From Rhynochetos jubatus (taxonomy: Eukaryota > Chordata > Aves > Eurypygiformes > Rhynochetidae): a stretch of DNA of 64,000 nucleotides. Every line of letters begins with the position of its first letter. The first letter of the stretch is position 1. This document shows, piece after piece, positions 1 through 12,000 of this stretch. The stretch lies in contig CM050655.1 of NCBI GenBank assembly GCA_027574665.1, forward strand, positions 11,465,170 through 11,529,169, written 5' to 3'. The position numbers and the translations under genes are program-made. The notes under the pieces were generated by a model. It was not told the origin of the DNA. It saw only the letters and a list, made by a program, of their open reading frames with translations, and did not search any database.

Positions 1-79
1 GCTTTTTGAGGACTTTGTCTCTGTTGGATGCAGCCCTATTTTGGCAAGGCAGTTGCAGGGGCTGAGGAAGCTTCCTTAC
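1..79. other. RGR intron 5, partial
   Basis: Sequence downstream of the exon 5 donor, cut off by the window edge. Nothing recognised in it. Confidence 0.85.
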
Positions 80-3000
80 CTTATAGTTCCCACTTTTCTT
101 GAACTTCTGGTGTATGGACTGATAGGCTGTCAGGATGATGAAGCCTGGGATCATGAAATTGAAAATGGACAGTGCAAAAAGGAACGTGATATAGTTTCTG
201 CAAAAGGTGAGGAGAGGGGGAAAAATAGGAAGCTGTTATTTTCTCTCTGGATATCTTTGTAAAGTTGCTGTAAATATTCATTAACTTCTGTTTTTAAACT
301 TGCCAAAACCACTTTTGTCAGCATGTTTTAGGCACGGAATTTGTGGAAGACCGGTTAGATTGTGCTGTGCCTTTGTGTGTGGAATGGATAGAAAATCACA
401 ACAGGTGTTTCGTTTCTAAACCCAGGCATCTGTACTCAGACATTAGTGCTGGACTGCACAAAACCATTCTAAAAGAGTTTCAGGTTCTGAACCCAGCAGC
501 TTATAGACGACCAAGGAGTAAGGGACTGGCAGAAACTTGGGTGTCAGCCTTTCCCATGGAGAAAACTGACTTTAGCTGTTCCTGTATGTCACCATGCGAG
601 TCAAGGTAGCCTTGGGTTGTGCGTGCCTTGCCCCAGCTGCTGAGGAGGGAGAGCTGTCCCAGCAACAATGTTGGGGGACAGCTCTGGGTTTTGATGTGCT
701 GTCGAGGCTACCCCAGGGGATGGCAGCCTCCACCCACCCTCCCGTGGGAGCTGGCCCTGCCCCTCACCTGTCCCCTTTGCTGTAGTCCAGGGTGCAGCAG
801 GTTCGGAGAGGTTCGTAGTCGTATTCCCCCCACCCCAGCAAGGGCATCACGGACCAGAAGGCAGCAAACAGCCACGCGAACACCATCATGGAGATGGCCG
901 TGCTCCACTGCAGCTTGCTCCCTGCAGGAAGAGGAAAAGGGGGTCTCTGTGCCCAGAATGAAACCATGGAGCAAAGCTGTCTGGTTCAGTGGAGCCAGAG
1001 CCAAGTGCCCCGGCCCTGGGGCCTCAGGCAAAACCAAGCAGGCATCTGCGTTTTGTAGCCTGAAGCTGAGCTGAGACTGAAGGAATCACCCTTGTATAAA
1101 ATTTGAGGGAAACTTTTAGACTGTAGGAAACAGCAATTAGTACTTCCCTTTTGTGCAGCACTTGGATAAATGCTGCACTGCTGCCCAGCTGTGTGCCACA
1201 CTGGAGATACAGCTGCTGTGACAAGCATTCTAGTCTTGTGTTTTGGGGACGTGTTTAAAGGCTCAGAGGAGGCAGAGAGCAGAGGGCACAGGGCGATGCA
1301 ATAGTGCTTGAAGAGCTACAGCCTTGCTGCAGGGTGCAAGGCAGGTCAGAAATGTGACCTCACAGAGTCCCCAGCCCCTGCCTACTTCCTTCCTGCCCTG
1401 CCAGGCGTGCAGGGCACACACGGATATCAAATATACCCTGTTCTAAAAATACTGATCATCAATATGTATGTGAATATATATATACAAAACCTGACAACAG
1501 ATCCTGTCTTAAAAATACCACAGGTCAAATTATTTTGCCCTTAAGCTCATTGCTTAGCCTGGAACAGGAAATGTGAAGCTCAGCATTAGTAATTTTTTTT
1601 CTAATTTTCTGATAAAAATGATCACTTGTGCCGATCTCATCCAATTCCATAAAATACCATAGGAATAGGTCAATGAATGAAATGAAAGATTGGAAACTCC
1701 TAAAACCACAGGAAGTATTTCTTCATGGAGAAGCGAGGCAGGCTTCTTGGTCGCTGCAGGACATTGTGTTAGCCTTGCTGCTTGCATGTAAAAAGGCCTG
1801 GATAATTTTGTTATCAAGGCTAACATCTGTAATCATGCCTGTGCTGAATAGCCCATGACGCCAGCAGTACCAGCAAGGAGCACGGTGACTTTGCCCGCTA
1901 CTCCTTTCTAATCAAATCTCCCATTAGGGAGAAGTAATGATGTAATTTTCACTGAGGTTGGGAAGCAATCTTTTCGTTCACTCTTATCAGCAGCGTTATG
2001 ACAGCAGGCCAGGAAGATTCAGGCCAATTCTGACCTTTCTCAGAAAGGTGAAGGACTGGAAGTGAGGTGAATGAGGTGCGGCCCTGCTGTGGGATCAGAC
2101 GTGGCTGACTTTTGGGGGCCGCACAGGCTGGAGATCCCCATAAGGCAGCAGCCCCAGGAAGGACCCCAAGCTATACGGTAGCTATTTTGTGTTGTACCAT
2201 CCCTGTTTACTTTAAAGAAGGATAATAAAGTAGGTGTGTTAAGAAAAAAGCCAGAGGTAGACTCAGCCCTATCAAAGGGCAATTTTACTATCTTCCAGAG
2301 GTTCTTTAGGGAGAAGAATCAGAGTTGGAATTGCAGTAAAAATCAACTTGGAAAAAATTGTTTGGTGCAGGTGTTCAAAAATGAGTTATGGGAAAAGATA
2401 GGTGTACACATTGCAATTTAAATATTGTGGAAAAATAACTGCCTTTTCATTAAACATTCTGTTTCAATATGGTGGACAAAAAAATCAATAGATTATTTTT
2501 TAGTCATTCAAAACATTATTTTTAATAATTAGTAATGAAGAATTACTAATAACTGTCTTTTGTATGTTTCCTACATAGAAGATATACTTCGGCTGCAAAG
2601 GCTCAAACATTGCTCTGTAGTACTGATATAATATGGCTCTAGAATGACATAGACTAAAGTAAAGGAATAGTTTCTGATTTAGGGGACTAGAAATATCAGT
2701 CAAGCTCTTTAGTAACTTGTAATTATTCTTAACCTCCCAGTCCAAAGAAGCAATGTAGTCTAAGCTACATCTTTCTGAATTGCATCCTATTTAGCTATAT
2801 GCTCAAACAAGCATGTTAGAGTTGTTCCTCATCCAAGGTTTCCATTTCCATTTGTGTTCTACATATCGGTTCTTGTAGCTTGGCTTTACACAGCTGTAAC
2901 TTGAAATTCAGTCAGGACAAAGCCTATTACACAAGCTGCCAGGTTTGTTTTGTGTTTTACCTATTCTAGAAACTTTAAAAACTCATTATCAAAAGGAGCT

Positions 3001-6000
3001 GCACTGAAAACTGGATCTGAACTGTGTTTCTTTTAAACTAAGATCATGCCAGAAAGTAGCTTTGTTGCTTTGGGAATGCAATTTTCTAAGTGGTAAGCCC
3101 TCCTGATATTCTGAAAAAAACAAACTAAATCTTGGGGTCTTTTTTTTCTGTTTATCAGCAAGTCCTATGAGATAGTTGATACCAAGTATACAAGGAGAGA
3201 ATCAGAACTTACAGAATTAAATATTTCCTTCTGGATTTAGCCTTTCGCAAAATGAGAATAATGGTGAAAATAGTCCTAGTGAAATCAGCTGTCTGTTGAC
3301 CCTCCAGGAAACATTTAATGACACATCAGAAGTAGCTAAAAATGTTTGAATGTAAAATTAAACAAACTTGGTATTATCTTAGTTTTACTCAGACAAAATA
3401 CTTTCTGTATATGAACAGCGAAAGAGTCATGCTCCGTTCACATTGCAAAAATGGCCTCTGAGAGCGCTGACAGCAGGAGAGCAAGCTGAGAGCAGTTCAG
3501 TTGCTTTTGTGCAGAGCAGGACATTGCTTTACCTTAAATGCCTTTTGTGACATGTTAAAACTTAATGTAATAGCCATGTAGGTCCTAATTCAGTTAAATC
3601 TGTATGTATGGAGTTCAGCATATGCTTAAGGATATAATTCCTAATTAGGGCCCAGCACTGGCAATTTGGTCCTATTAAGTCTAATTGCTCTTGTGCTCTC
3701 TCTTTCTCTCCTTGAAAAGCAAGAGGGAAGGTTCTGTTTTTCATACAGGGAAATACTAATTTTAAATTAGTATTAGGAGATTTTAGATTGCTTCTGTAAT
3801 TGCTTTGGAACAGAAAGAGGTTACTCTCATAAACAAAGAAACACTCATTGTTTGAGATCCTAAAATTTCAGCTTTTACAGATTACTAAAATTGTGAAGTG
3901 CTAGATAGAGCGTGGAATAATCCTTTTGATTATGCTGGTCAGTTTTTACTGACATAATCATACACTAATTCTCCATCTTTAGTCTGTGGGGACATTTATG
4001 AATTTAGATTTTTTTGAAGGTTTATAAATTGGTCAAAATCAGCTGATTTTTCATTAAAAGAATCAAAAATACATCCCTGACACAGTGTCCACCTTTCAAC
4101 TAGATGTCAGGCTGGTGTTTTCATTAGAAAAAGCTCTTTAAGATAACATAATAAAGGTTATTTTACTCCATTAATTTTTTGCTGTGATTCTCCATGATCA
4201 TAAAGCTGTCTTGGCGATTACCTCCCGCTTCAGTGAAAATGCAAGATCTGTATAAACACTGGCATTTTGTCAGGGAAAACTGATGCAGGTGCAAGACTAG
4301 ATGAAGGGAGTGTGGCAGGGTGGCTGCAGTGTGACAGGAGGTAAGGACACGCTCCTAATTTGACAGAGCTGACAGCTGCAGCAAATGGTGGTTTGCTAAT
4401 CTTTGAATACTGATTTAACAACCTAGATTTCCTTGAATGTTAAGGATTAGACAAAACTCACTGCAATTCCACTTGAAATTGAATGCTGCTGCAAAATCCC
4501 TGCTGATTTTGTATGTCTTTTCTCTTGTAATATTGAGAAAAGTAGTCACATAATTTGCTTCAGGTTTTCCATTTTCCCCTAATTCTTAAATGCAAATGTA
4601 AAATCTTCTAGATTTTTTTTTCTTTCCTTTTTACAACTGTAACTGAATGTTGTGGTTATGAAAGGTAAAAACCTAACTGGGATCCTTCCCCTCTCCATAA
4701 CCTGCTGATGGCAGCATGTTACCCTCTCACGAAAATGAACCATGCGTTAGATGGAAATGCCTTCAGCAAAGATGTCTCTGTGGTAGGTGGCTGCTTGCTT
4801 TCAGATCACCGACCCCCTGGGCTGCCCACCAGCTGCCCTCTGCCCGCCTGATCCCAGGTCCTGTGAGACCTCCCAGGCTGCTGCTTCCTTCCTCCCTTGC
4901 TGTGTTAAGAACATAATTCAGGATGTTTTCCTCATCTGAATGGCCAGGGAGGGAGAACGAACAATGTCTCCCCTGACACAAAATGTCATCATCTGTCCTG
5001 AATGCTTGGGTATTGACGGACAGCTTCCTCAGAGTTTGCCCCTTCCTCCTTCACTGTCAGGCACTAACATAAAACTGCTTCTGATTTCTCCTTTTCCCCC
5101 CTAATGATCACATTTTGAAATACAATAATCTGTTTTTCCATCTTATTGGTGATTGACACTCAAACCCTTGACTCCTCTATCTTTTCTCCTCTTCTTGCAT
5201 ACTTTTTGGCTACAGATTTCTGTAGTTCTCTCCTCCTTACTGTGAAATCTCACAGGCCTCAAAGCCACATTAGGGGATGAAAAGAGGGTTGAGTTGCCCA
5301 GCATGGTTGCCTGGGAGGAAGAAGGCAAGAGGAGGAAGAGTAAAATCTCTGAAAGTCTAGCTTCTCTGTCACGTTAGGTGGTCATGCTATTTTCATCCAT
5401 GTGCCAATCAGTATCAAGCTGTTTTCTGATGAGTGGCACGACCAGTTATCCGTACATTTAACTTTAAAAACTTGGTTAATTTTCAGGAGGTTGGTGAACA
5501 TATTAGTGTTATTAGCATCCAGAATAGCTGAAAAACCCCATTTTTTTCTCATCATTGTCACAGTAATCTCTCACATTCTTATCAGCTCTTTCTTCCTCAG
5601 AAATATGAATAGTGGATAATCAAGTGTCAAGATGAGGAATGCCACAACAAAGGTTTTCTCGGAAACTGTTAGGACAAAACAAAAACATTGGGGATGATGT
5701 AATAGAGTCTGGAAGGAGTATCAGTTCCCAGGGAATGAAGATAAAAGGTTGATAGCTTTGTTTTTTAGGCAAAGGTATTTTGTACCTTCTGTACAGGCAT
5801 GCAACTCGCACCAGTGTTAACAGGAGTTTAATGTATGGATTGAGAACACAGTATAGCCTGTAGGCTTGCTATATCAGATCTGTGAAATACGACTTAATCT
5901 TCCTTGCAATCAGCATGTGAAGGATCAAACTAGAAGTGGCTGGTGTTACTGGAATAGCTACAGAACATGGGCTTTTTAAACCTTCTGAGTTTTTGGTTTT

Positions 6001-9000
6001 GTTTTGTTGTTCAGAACGTTCAGTAATAGCAGCAAAGTTTGACTATCAGTACGTAACAATTTGAGCAAAGTAAAGAAGCTTGTGCCCTTAGGGTCTCTCT
6101 GTCTCTTAATGTAGTGTGCTCTTGACTGGAGGAGTGCCTGACATGAAAGCATTAAAGTCAATGTTGCAGAGAGTAAAATGTCTTTCCAAGGACATGCTTA
6201 TTTTCAAGCTGTCTCTCTTGTAAGATACAGATGCTACTCTTCGAGTTCCAAACGCATTTCAGTGTCCAAAGGGTGTTGGTATGGATTTCGTTTACAGCCT
6301 GCATTATCTGGGGCCTTTGGACGTGAAAAAAAAATCTCCTTGCCTGAGTTGAATTCTTGACAAAAGTTGCAGAACAAAAAGTTGGCGACCTTTCCAACCT
6401 CAGTGGGATCATCCGGTAAAACATGTTTGCCGTGTGCTCCGGGTGTGTTTTACCACTTGCAGCTTTAATCATACGGAGGCCATGCCTGAAGGGCTGCGTG
6501 GATGTGAACGGCAGAGGGGATTGAAGCGCTGCAGCTCAGCAGTTTCTTCCCCAGCCAACTTTTACACTTTAGAAATATTTTGTGAAGCGCTCTGAGCAAC
6601 CTGTGTTTTAGCACAAGAAAAGGAGGGCTGCGTTTTTCTATCGACATTGCCAAAGGGACACGTTTCTGGGGTGAAGGGTGCAGTCGTGTGGGGTGTTCTG
6701 GACTCCTTGCCCCTCTGGAAAGGGCCTGGATTTAGCAGGAAACCCAAAAGCTGTAGATCTGCATGGGAGGACCTCATCCACTTCTCCCAGGTGGCAGAGC
6801 TCCCACACAACAGCCAAAAAGGCCAAATGGTGCCTAATAGGGCATTTCTAGCATTACGGAGTTCTAAGATGTCCTTTCAGAATGTTTTTATTCCATATCG
6901 TGGCTTCCTCCCTTTTCCTAATGAGGGCCATGAGATTGCACGCCCTGTGTTTGTCACTCAGCTCTTTCCTAATGACTTTTGGAAACATTGGCTGCTTAGA
7001 GGTAAACTGGAGAGAGAAGTGGGGACTGACAGGTACTAAGTTTCTGCATTTACTGTGGAAGGTGGTGGCTGGGGAGAGGTGAGGTCCCATGAAAGCACCC
7101 ATAGAGCAGTCAGCACTATGTCAGGTCTATCTTAGACCAAAGCAAACATAATCCCTGTGCACCGTACTCACAAGGAAGCAGGTTTTTGCCAGTTCTGACA
7201 CTCACAAGGCTGCTAGTTTGTTTTACTGCAGATGGTAATGCCCCTTGCTGTGCTTCCCCATTTCTGTGCTGAGAGAATACAATTATTCCCCTGTTCTCCC
7301 ATCTGCAGTGGTGACTGGAGTACAGTTGGAATCCCAGCACAAATCCAACTCAGCACCCTAATTCAGCAGAAATTGCCACTCATGTTACATGAATGCACAA
7401 ATCCAGTACTGCCAGAGTTTGGAATGTAGTTCTGTAACAGAAGACAGAGCATCTCTATAAATCCATATATTTGACAATCTTGTCAATCTCTCTTTCTCAC
7501 CTAAATCAAAAATATGCTTCCAAATGTCCACAAAAAATCGGTAAATTTCTTTTCCTGGGTTGATCTCCCTGTCAGTTAAGTTACACTGTTAGATTACCAC
7601 TAAATCCAGCTAAGGCCTCAGAGCTAGTTAACAACTAAATTGCAAGAAAAACCAAACCCCGGCCTTCACTATGAGAAGAAAAATAACATATTCCTCATCA
7701 GTACTTAAAAATAGCTCTTCCACTTTTAGCGAAACTTGCAGATAGTTTGCTCCTTGCTTGGAAACAAATGTGGCGAGTTCCAGTCTTCGTAAGGGGGCCT
7801 GGAAACGTAGCACAAACCCCACAAATGGCTCCTGCGCCCCAAAGTGCCTGTGTGTCACACCACGGGGCAGCAGAGCTCTGTCTGCCCGATCGTGCCCCTG
7901 CAGAAGTGCCTTGCTGTGGGCTCTGTTCCAGCTGCTGTCTCTGCAGAGACAGCTCTCTAGCTACACCAAATTTGTCTGTAATTAGTAAACTCTGCAGGGG
8001 CATGAAGATCTGTTTGGTACACAGCAGGGTGCTGGATGGAAGCCCAAGGTACATAGATTTTTTTTTTTTAAGTATGAGGAGTTGGAGATTTTGTTTAGGA
8101 TGGTGAAGATTACTTATGGAGAAGGTGAAAGAGTGGCAAGAGGGTCAGAACCTGGATGTGATCTGGAAGAGTAAATATCTCCTGTAGGTGGTTGGTTAGT
8201 GCGCCCGGTATGGGAAGAGGTCTTTTGGAGAGATTGTTTGTATTTGCACCATCTCTACTGTGTAAGATAAACATACATTCACATATGATATGCAGATAAT
8301 AAATATGTGCTTGCTTTGATTCTCTGAAATCTAAGCAAACTGCCTCATAGCAGGGTTTGGGTACAGCTGCTAGGTAAATTGTAGCCCTTACTTGTACAGT
8401 AGTGATGATAGCGGTCCCAGGCGACTGCAGCGCTGGAGCTAATGCTGGCCAGTGCTGTCAAGAAGCCCTGGAATCCGTGAATTTGACAGCCGTCAGAGCC
8501 GTAGGGCCAGTATCTGTCAACGAACAAGGAATATGTTAAGAAAATGATGGAAAAAGGTGAAGACATATTTGGAAATTGCATTACCAGAGAGGGTAAAATG
8601 ATAGCCTGTGCATGTGCTTTCTAAGAAAACATTGAGAAATATTGTGAAAGCTGTTACTCTGGTTGCCTTTAGGTATTTGCTAGCATTTCTCTTGCTGTGC
8701 TGTCTGATATTGTACAAAAGCTATTTTTACTCTTAATATGAAGATGAAAATATAACCCTGGATTTGTATGTTGGATTTTTTTTTTTTTTTTAATTATTTG
8801 AAATCTACATTTTCAAATGGGACTTCTTGGTAGGCTGAGAAACTTCTGTTCCCATTTAAAGGAAAAGGTCCTGCGGTTGTTTAAACCAAGCTCATTCTGA
8901 TGTATTGACCTTAGCCTTGGAGCTCCAGTTCAGTAAAGGGATCTTTGTTGATTTCAGTGAGCATAAGTTTTTGAAACAAGAGTGACCTTTACAGAAGGTA

Positions 9001-12000
9001 AAATAGTTTTGAATAAGGCTTCATTGGAGCTTATTATTGACCTGTTAATTTGAAGAAATGTTTTTATATCCATTAAGAGAGAAAGAAATGGTCACGTTCT
9101 GGCTTGAAATGTGTTTCTGTTCTCTAATAAAAGTATTTGCAGGGTTTAGAAATATATTAAAAAAACCCATCAGCTATTTTATAGGGTGGTGGAGGGTTTT
9201 GTCAGTGTGGTTTGCTCATGATTTGTTTGTTGTAATTATTCACTGAAATACTTGGTAGTGTCCTCTGATTAAATGATTGGCATGTGAAAATGTGGAAACC
9301 CAAACATTTACTGATGTGAACTCCTTGCTAACAGATCTGCATTTTCATTTTCAACAAACTTCTCAAATAAGTGTGTTAATGAAAAGGTTCATAGCAAAAC
9401 AGAAAGACTTGCAGATAAATTTGGGGTCAAATGAAAATGTAGTACTATGTTGATATTCAAGTAGCTTCTAGTATAACCACTGGTAAAGCTGTCCGGTTAA
9501 ATGTCTTCTGTAGTCAGCCTAATAATCTGTCGGTGATCATACTCAGTAAGGTATGCTTTTTTACTTGCCTGGTAGAACTACCTAGAGTTTGTTTGCTGTT
9601 TCAGATTAAGAAAATCTGGTTTAACAGGTCGTTTAGGTGGTATGCTAGAAAGAGAGTAATTTAATTAATTTGACCTCTTAGAATGTAAGCATTTTCATGC
9701 AGTTCTGAGCGTCTTTTAGGAAAAAGAAAATATACCTTAGGAAGCTGGAAAAGGCAGCGACGAATGCGTTGATGCAGATCCCACAGTCGGCCAGTGCAAT
9801 GCTGAGAACGAGCAGGTTGCTGGGTGTTCGGAGTTCTTTGATTTTTCGGAAAGAAATGATTGTCAAGCCATTCAGACAGAAACCAAGCAGGGCTGAAATA
9901 CAGAATTGTCTGGTATGATTCAACTGGAACTGGAAAATATCTACAATATGTACAATATCTCCAATGATACTACTCTTTTCTTTAATGAGAAAACAACAAT
10001 TACTGTGGAAACCTGTGCCCAGGGATTATCTGTAGTAGTTACAGTCTGCATGTAAGTTGTAAAGACTTTCAGAAGAGAAGTCACAGGCAACAGCTGACGC
10101 CAATGCTTCAGACTGCATCAGGGACATGGCCACTTATTCAGAGCAGAAGTAGTTTAATCTTATTTGTAATTCTACCTTTTGTTTTAATAGGGAAACCTGG
10201 TTGCCATGCTCCATCCAGGGGCACATGGGTCAGAGCACGGAGATGCAGAGGAGGCAGCTTCAGAGGGGCTGGCAGCTGGCACACGCGTGCTGCTGGCACA
10301 CACCTCTCCAGGCCCGTCTTTGGTAGAGAAATGGTTGTGTCTAATAGCAATTGTAACATGCTTTTGTGTTGAAACATAGATATCCCTCCATCGTTTTTCA
10401 GTCAGCCTGCCTCTCTTTGGGCTTCTATCTAAAGTTAACCCAAACAGTGCTTGAATCACGCCAGCTCAATCTTATTACTGCCCTTCGTCAATAGACTATA
10501 CATGGAAAGGAATAATCTAATGATAAAAAGAAGTCACTGAAAGGTTTAAAAAAATAAGTTAATGTTGGTCCTCAGAGAGGAGCATCCAAGCAACTCCAGC
10601 TATTCACCCAGCATAGACCTGTGCCACCCTGAAACCCATTCTTTCCTGGTTTAAACTCAAGCTTTGTCCTTTTCAAGGTGACCTGAATTATTTTAGCTCT
10701 GATGAGGCTCTGACTCAACATCTCATCTCTAAGTCTCAGTTAGATGAGGTGCAATATGCCTTTTTCTGTGTGCTCCTCTTTGAAAGAGAAATGACGTAGT
10801 GCAGATCCACACCCCCCCCCCCCCCCGCCCCCCATATCCCCTAATTCTGTAGCATAGTTACTTATTGTCTTAATTCTGCAGTTACATAAGATGGATGATT
10901 TTGTCTAGTCAGAAATCTTGCTCCTACCTTAATTGAATTAATGGTTGATGGCATAACCACAGTAACAGCTGATGTGTATCTTTCATTACACAACACATAA
11001 TATTTCCAGAAGAAATGTTTGGAGCTATTTGAGATCTGCTGTTCTTATTTCTTCCCTGCCATCTTTTCTCCCACCCATAGGGTAAAGCTGCTGCCAACTC
11101 TCCCAAATGCAGCCAAGCCTTTAGGAGAGGTATGTTGTGACCATATTTAGAGTAGACCTGAAGAGTTATAATGGTATCAACTTTTTTCTGTCTTCTGTTT
11201 TTAGAAGCTTCAGGCTTCACCCCACCCTGCTTTCTTGAAGGCTAGCAAATACAAACTTACTAATGTAAAAAAAAAAAATAAAAAAAAAAAATAAAAAAAA
11301 AAAATAGCACTGAGTTTTCATTTTCAGAACAGCAAATTTCTTTAGTTAATAAGGTGATTGCAAGGTTTTCCTCTTCCTCAGCAATTTTTGTGACCTGCAC
11401 TTAGAAGCTGCAGTGAAAAAAGTCTTCATTACCTTTCCCTCAGGGTCTCTGAGAAAGCGAATTAATCTTTAATTATTTAGTTGGATGTCCTAAGTCAAAT
11501 GACAAAGTATTACCCAATCTGCTGGGCACATTCTGCCTAAAACCTTATGGAAAATACTTGTGTCTACTTAAACATACGTGTGTTAGAGCACGTCTAGTCT
11601 CAAGGGAAGGTTACCAGCAGGTACTTTGCTTGGACCTCAACACGTGCAGGTGCCCAGCAGGCACAGCCCCCCACGCACAGGTGGGTGGTGGCAGGGCCGT
11701 AGTATCACTACTGTTCCTCGGTTGGACCCTGGCTGTTGGGCTCCACCAGCACCGGACAGTGTCCCTGTCCTCCTGCCCCTTCTCACCCCTCGGTGACAAA
11801 GTGCCAAGTCATGTCAGGACGTGCCAGGTCCTGCAGATGGGTTAAGGGCTGCTGGCCAGGGTTAGCCCTGAACTCAGTTTAGGAAGCAGCTTGCCCCTGG
11901 GCCAGTAGTAGAAGCTTTTTCTTCTCTCTCTCTTTCCTGGAACCGTTTGTGACACAGCTCTTCAACTTTCCTTTGCAGTCAGATAGGATGCTGCTTTCCT

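Larger units (their letters stand above)
922..8391. other. RGR intron 3 (7.5 kb)
   Basis: Long AT-rich GT-AG intron, the largest in this gene. No coding exon recognised on either strand. It holds two short exact palindromes (3752-3774 and 7934-7953), listed separately. The patch near 7750-7960 is more GC-rich than the rest. Confidence 0.8.
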
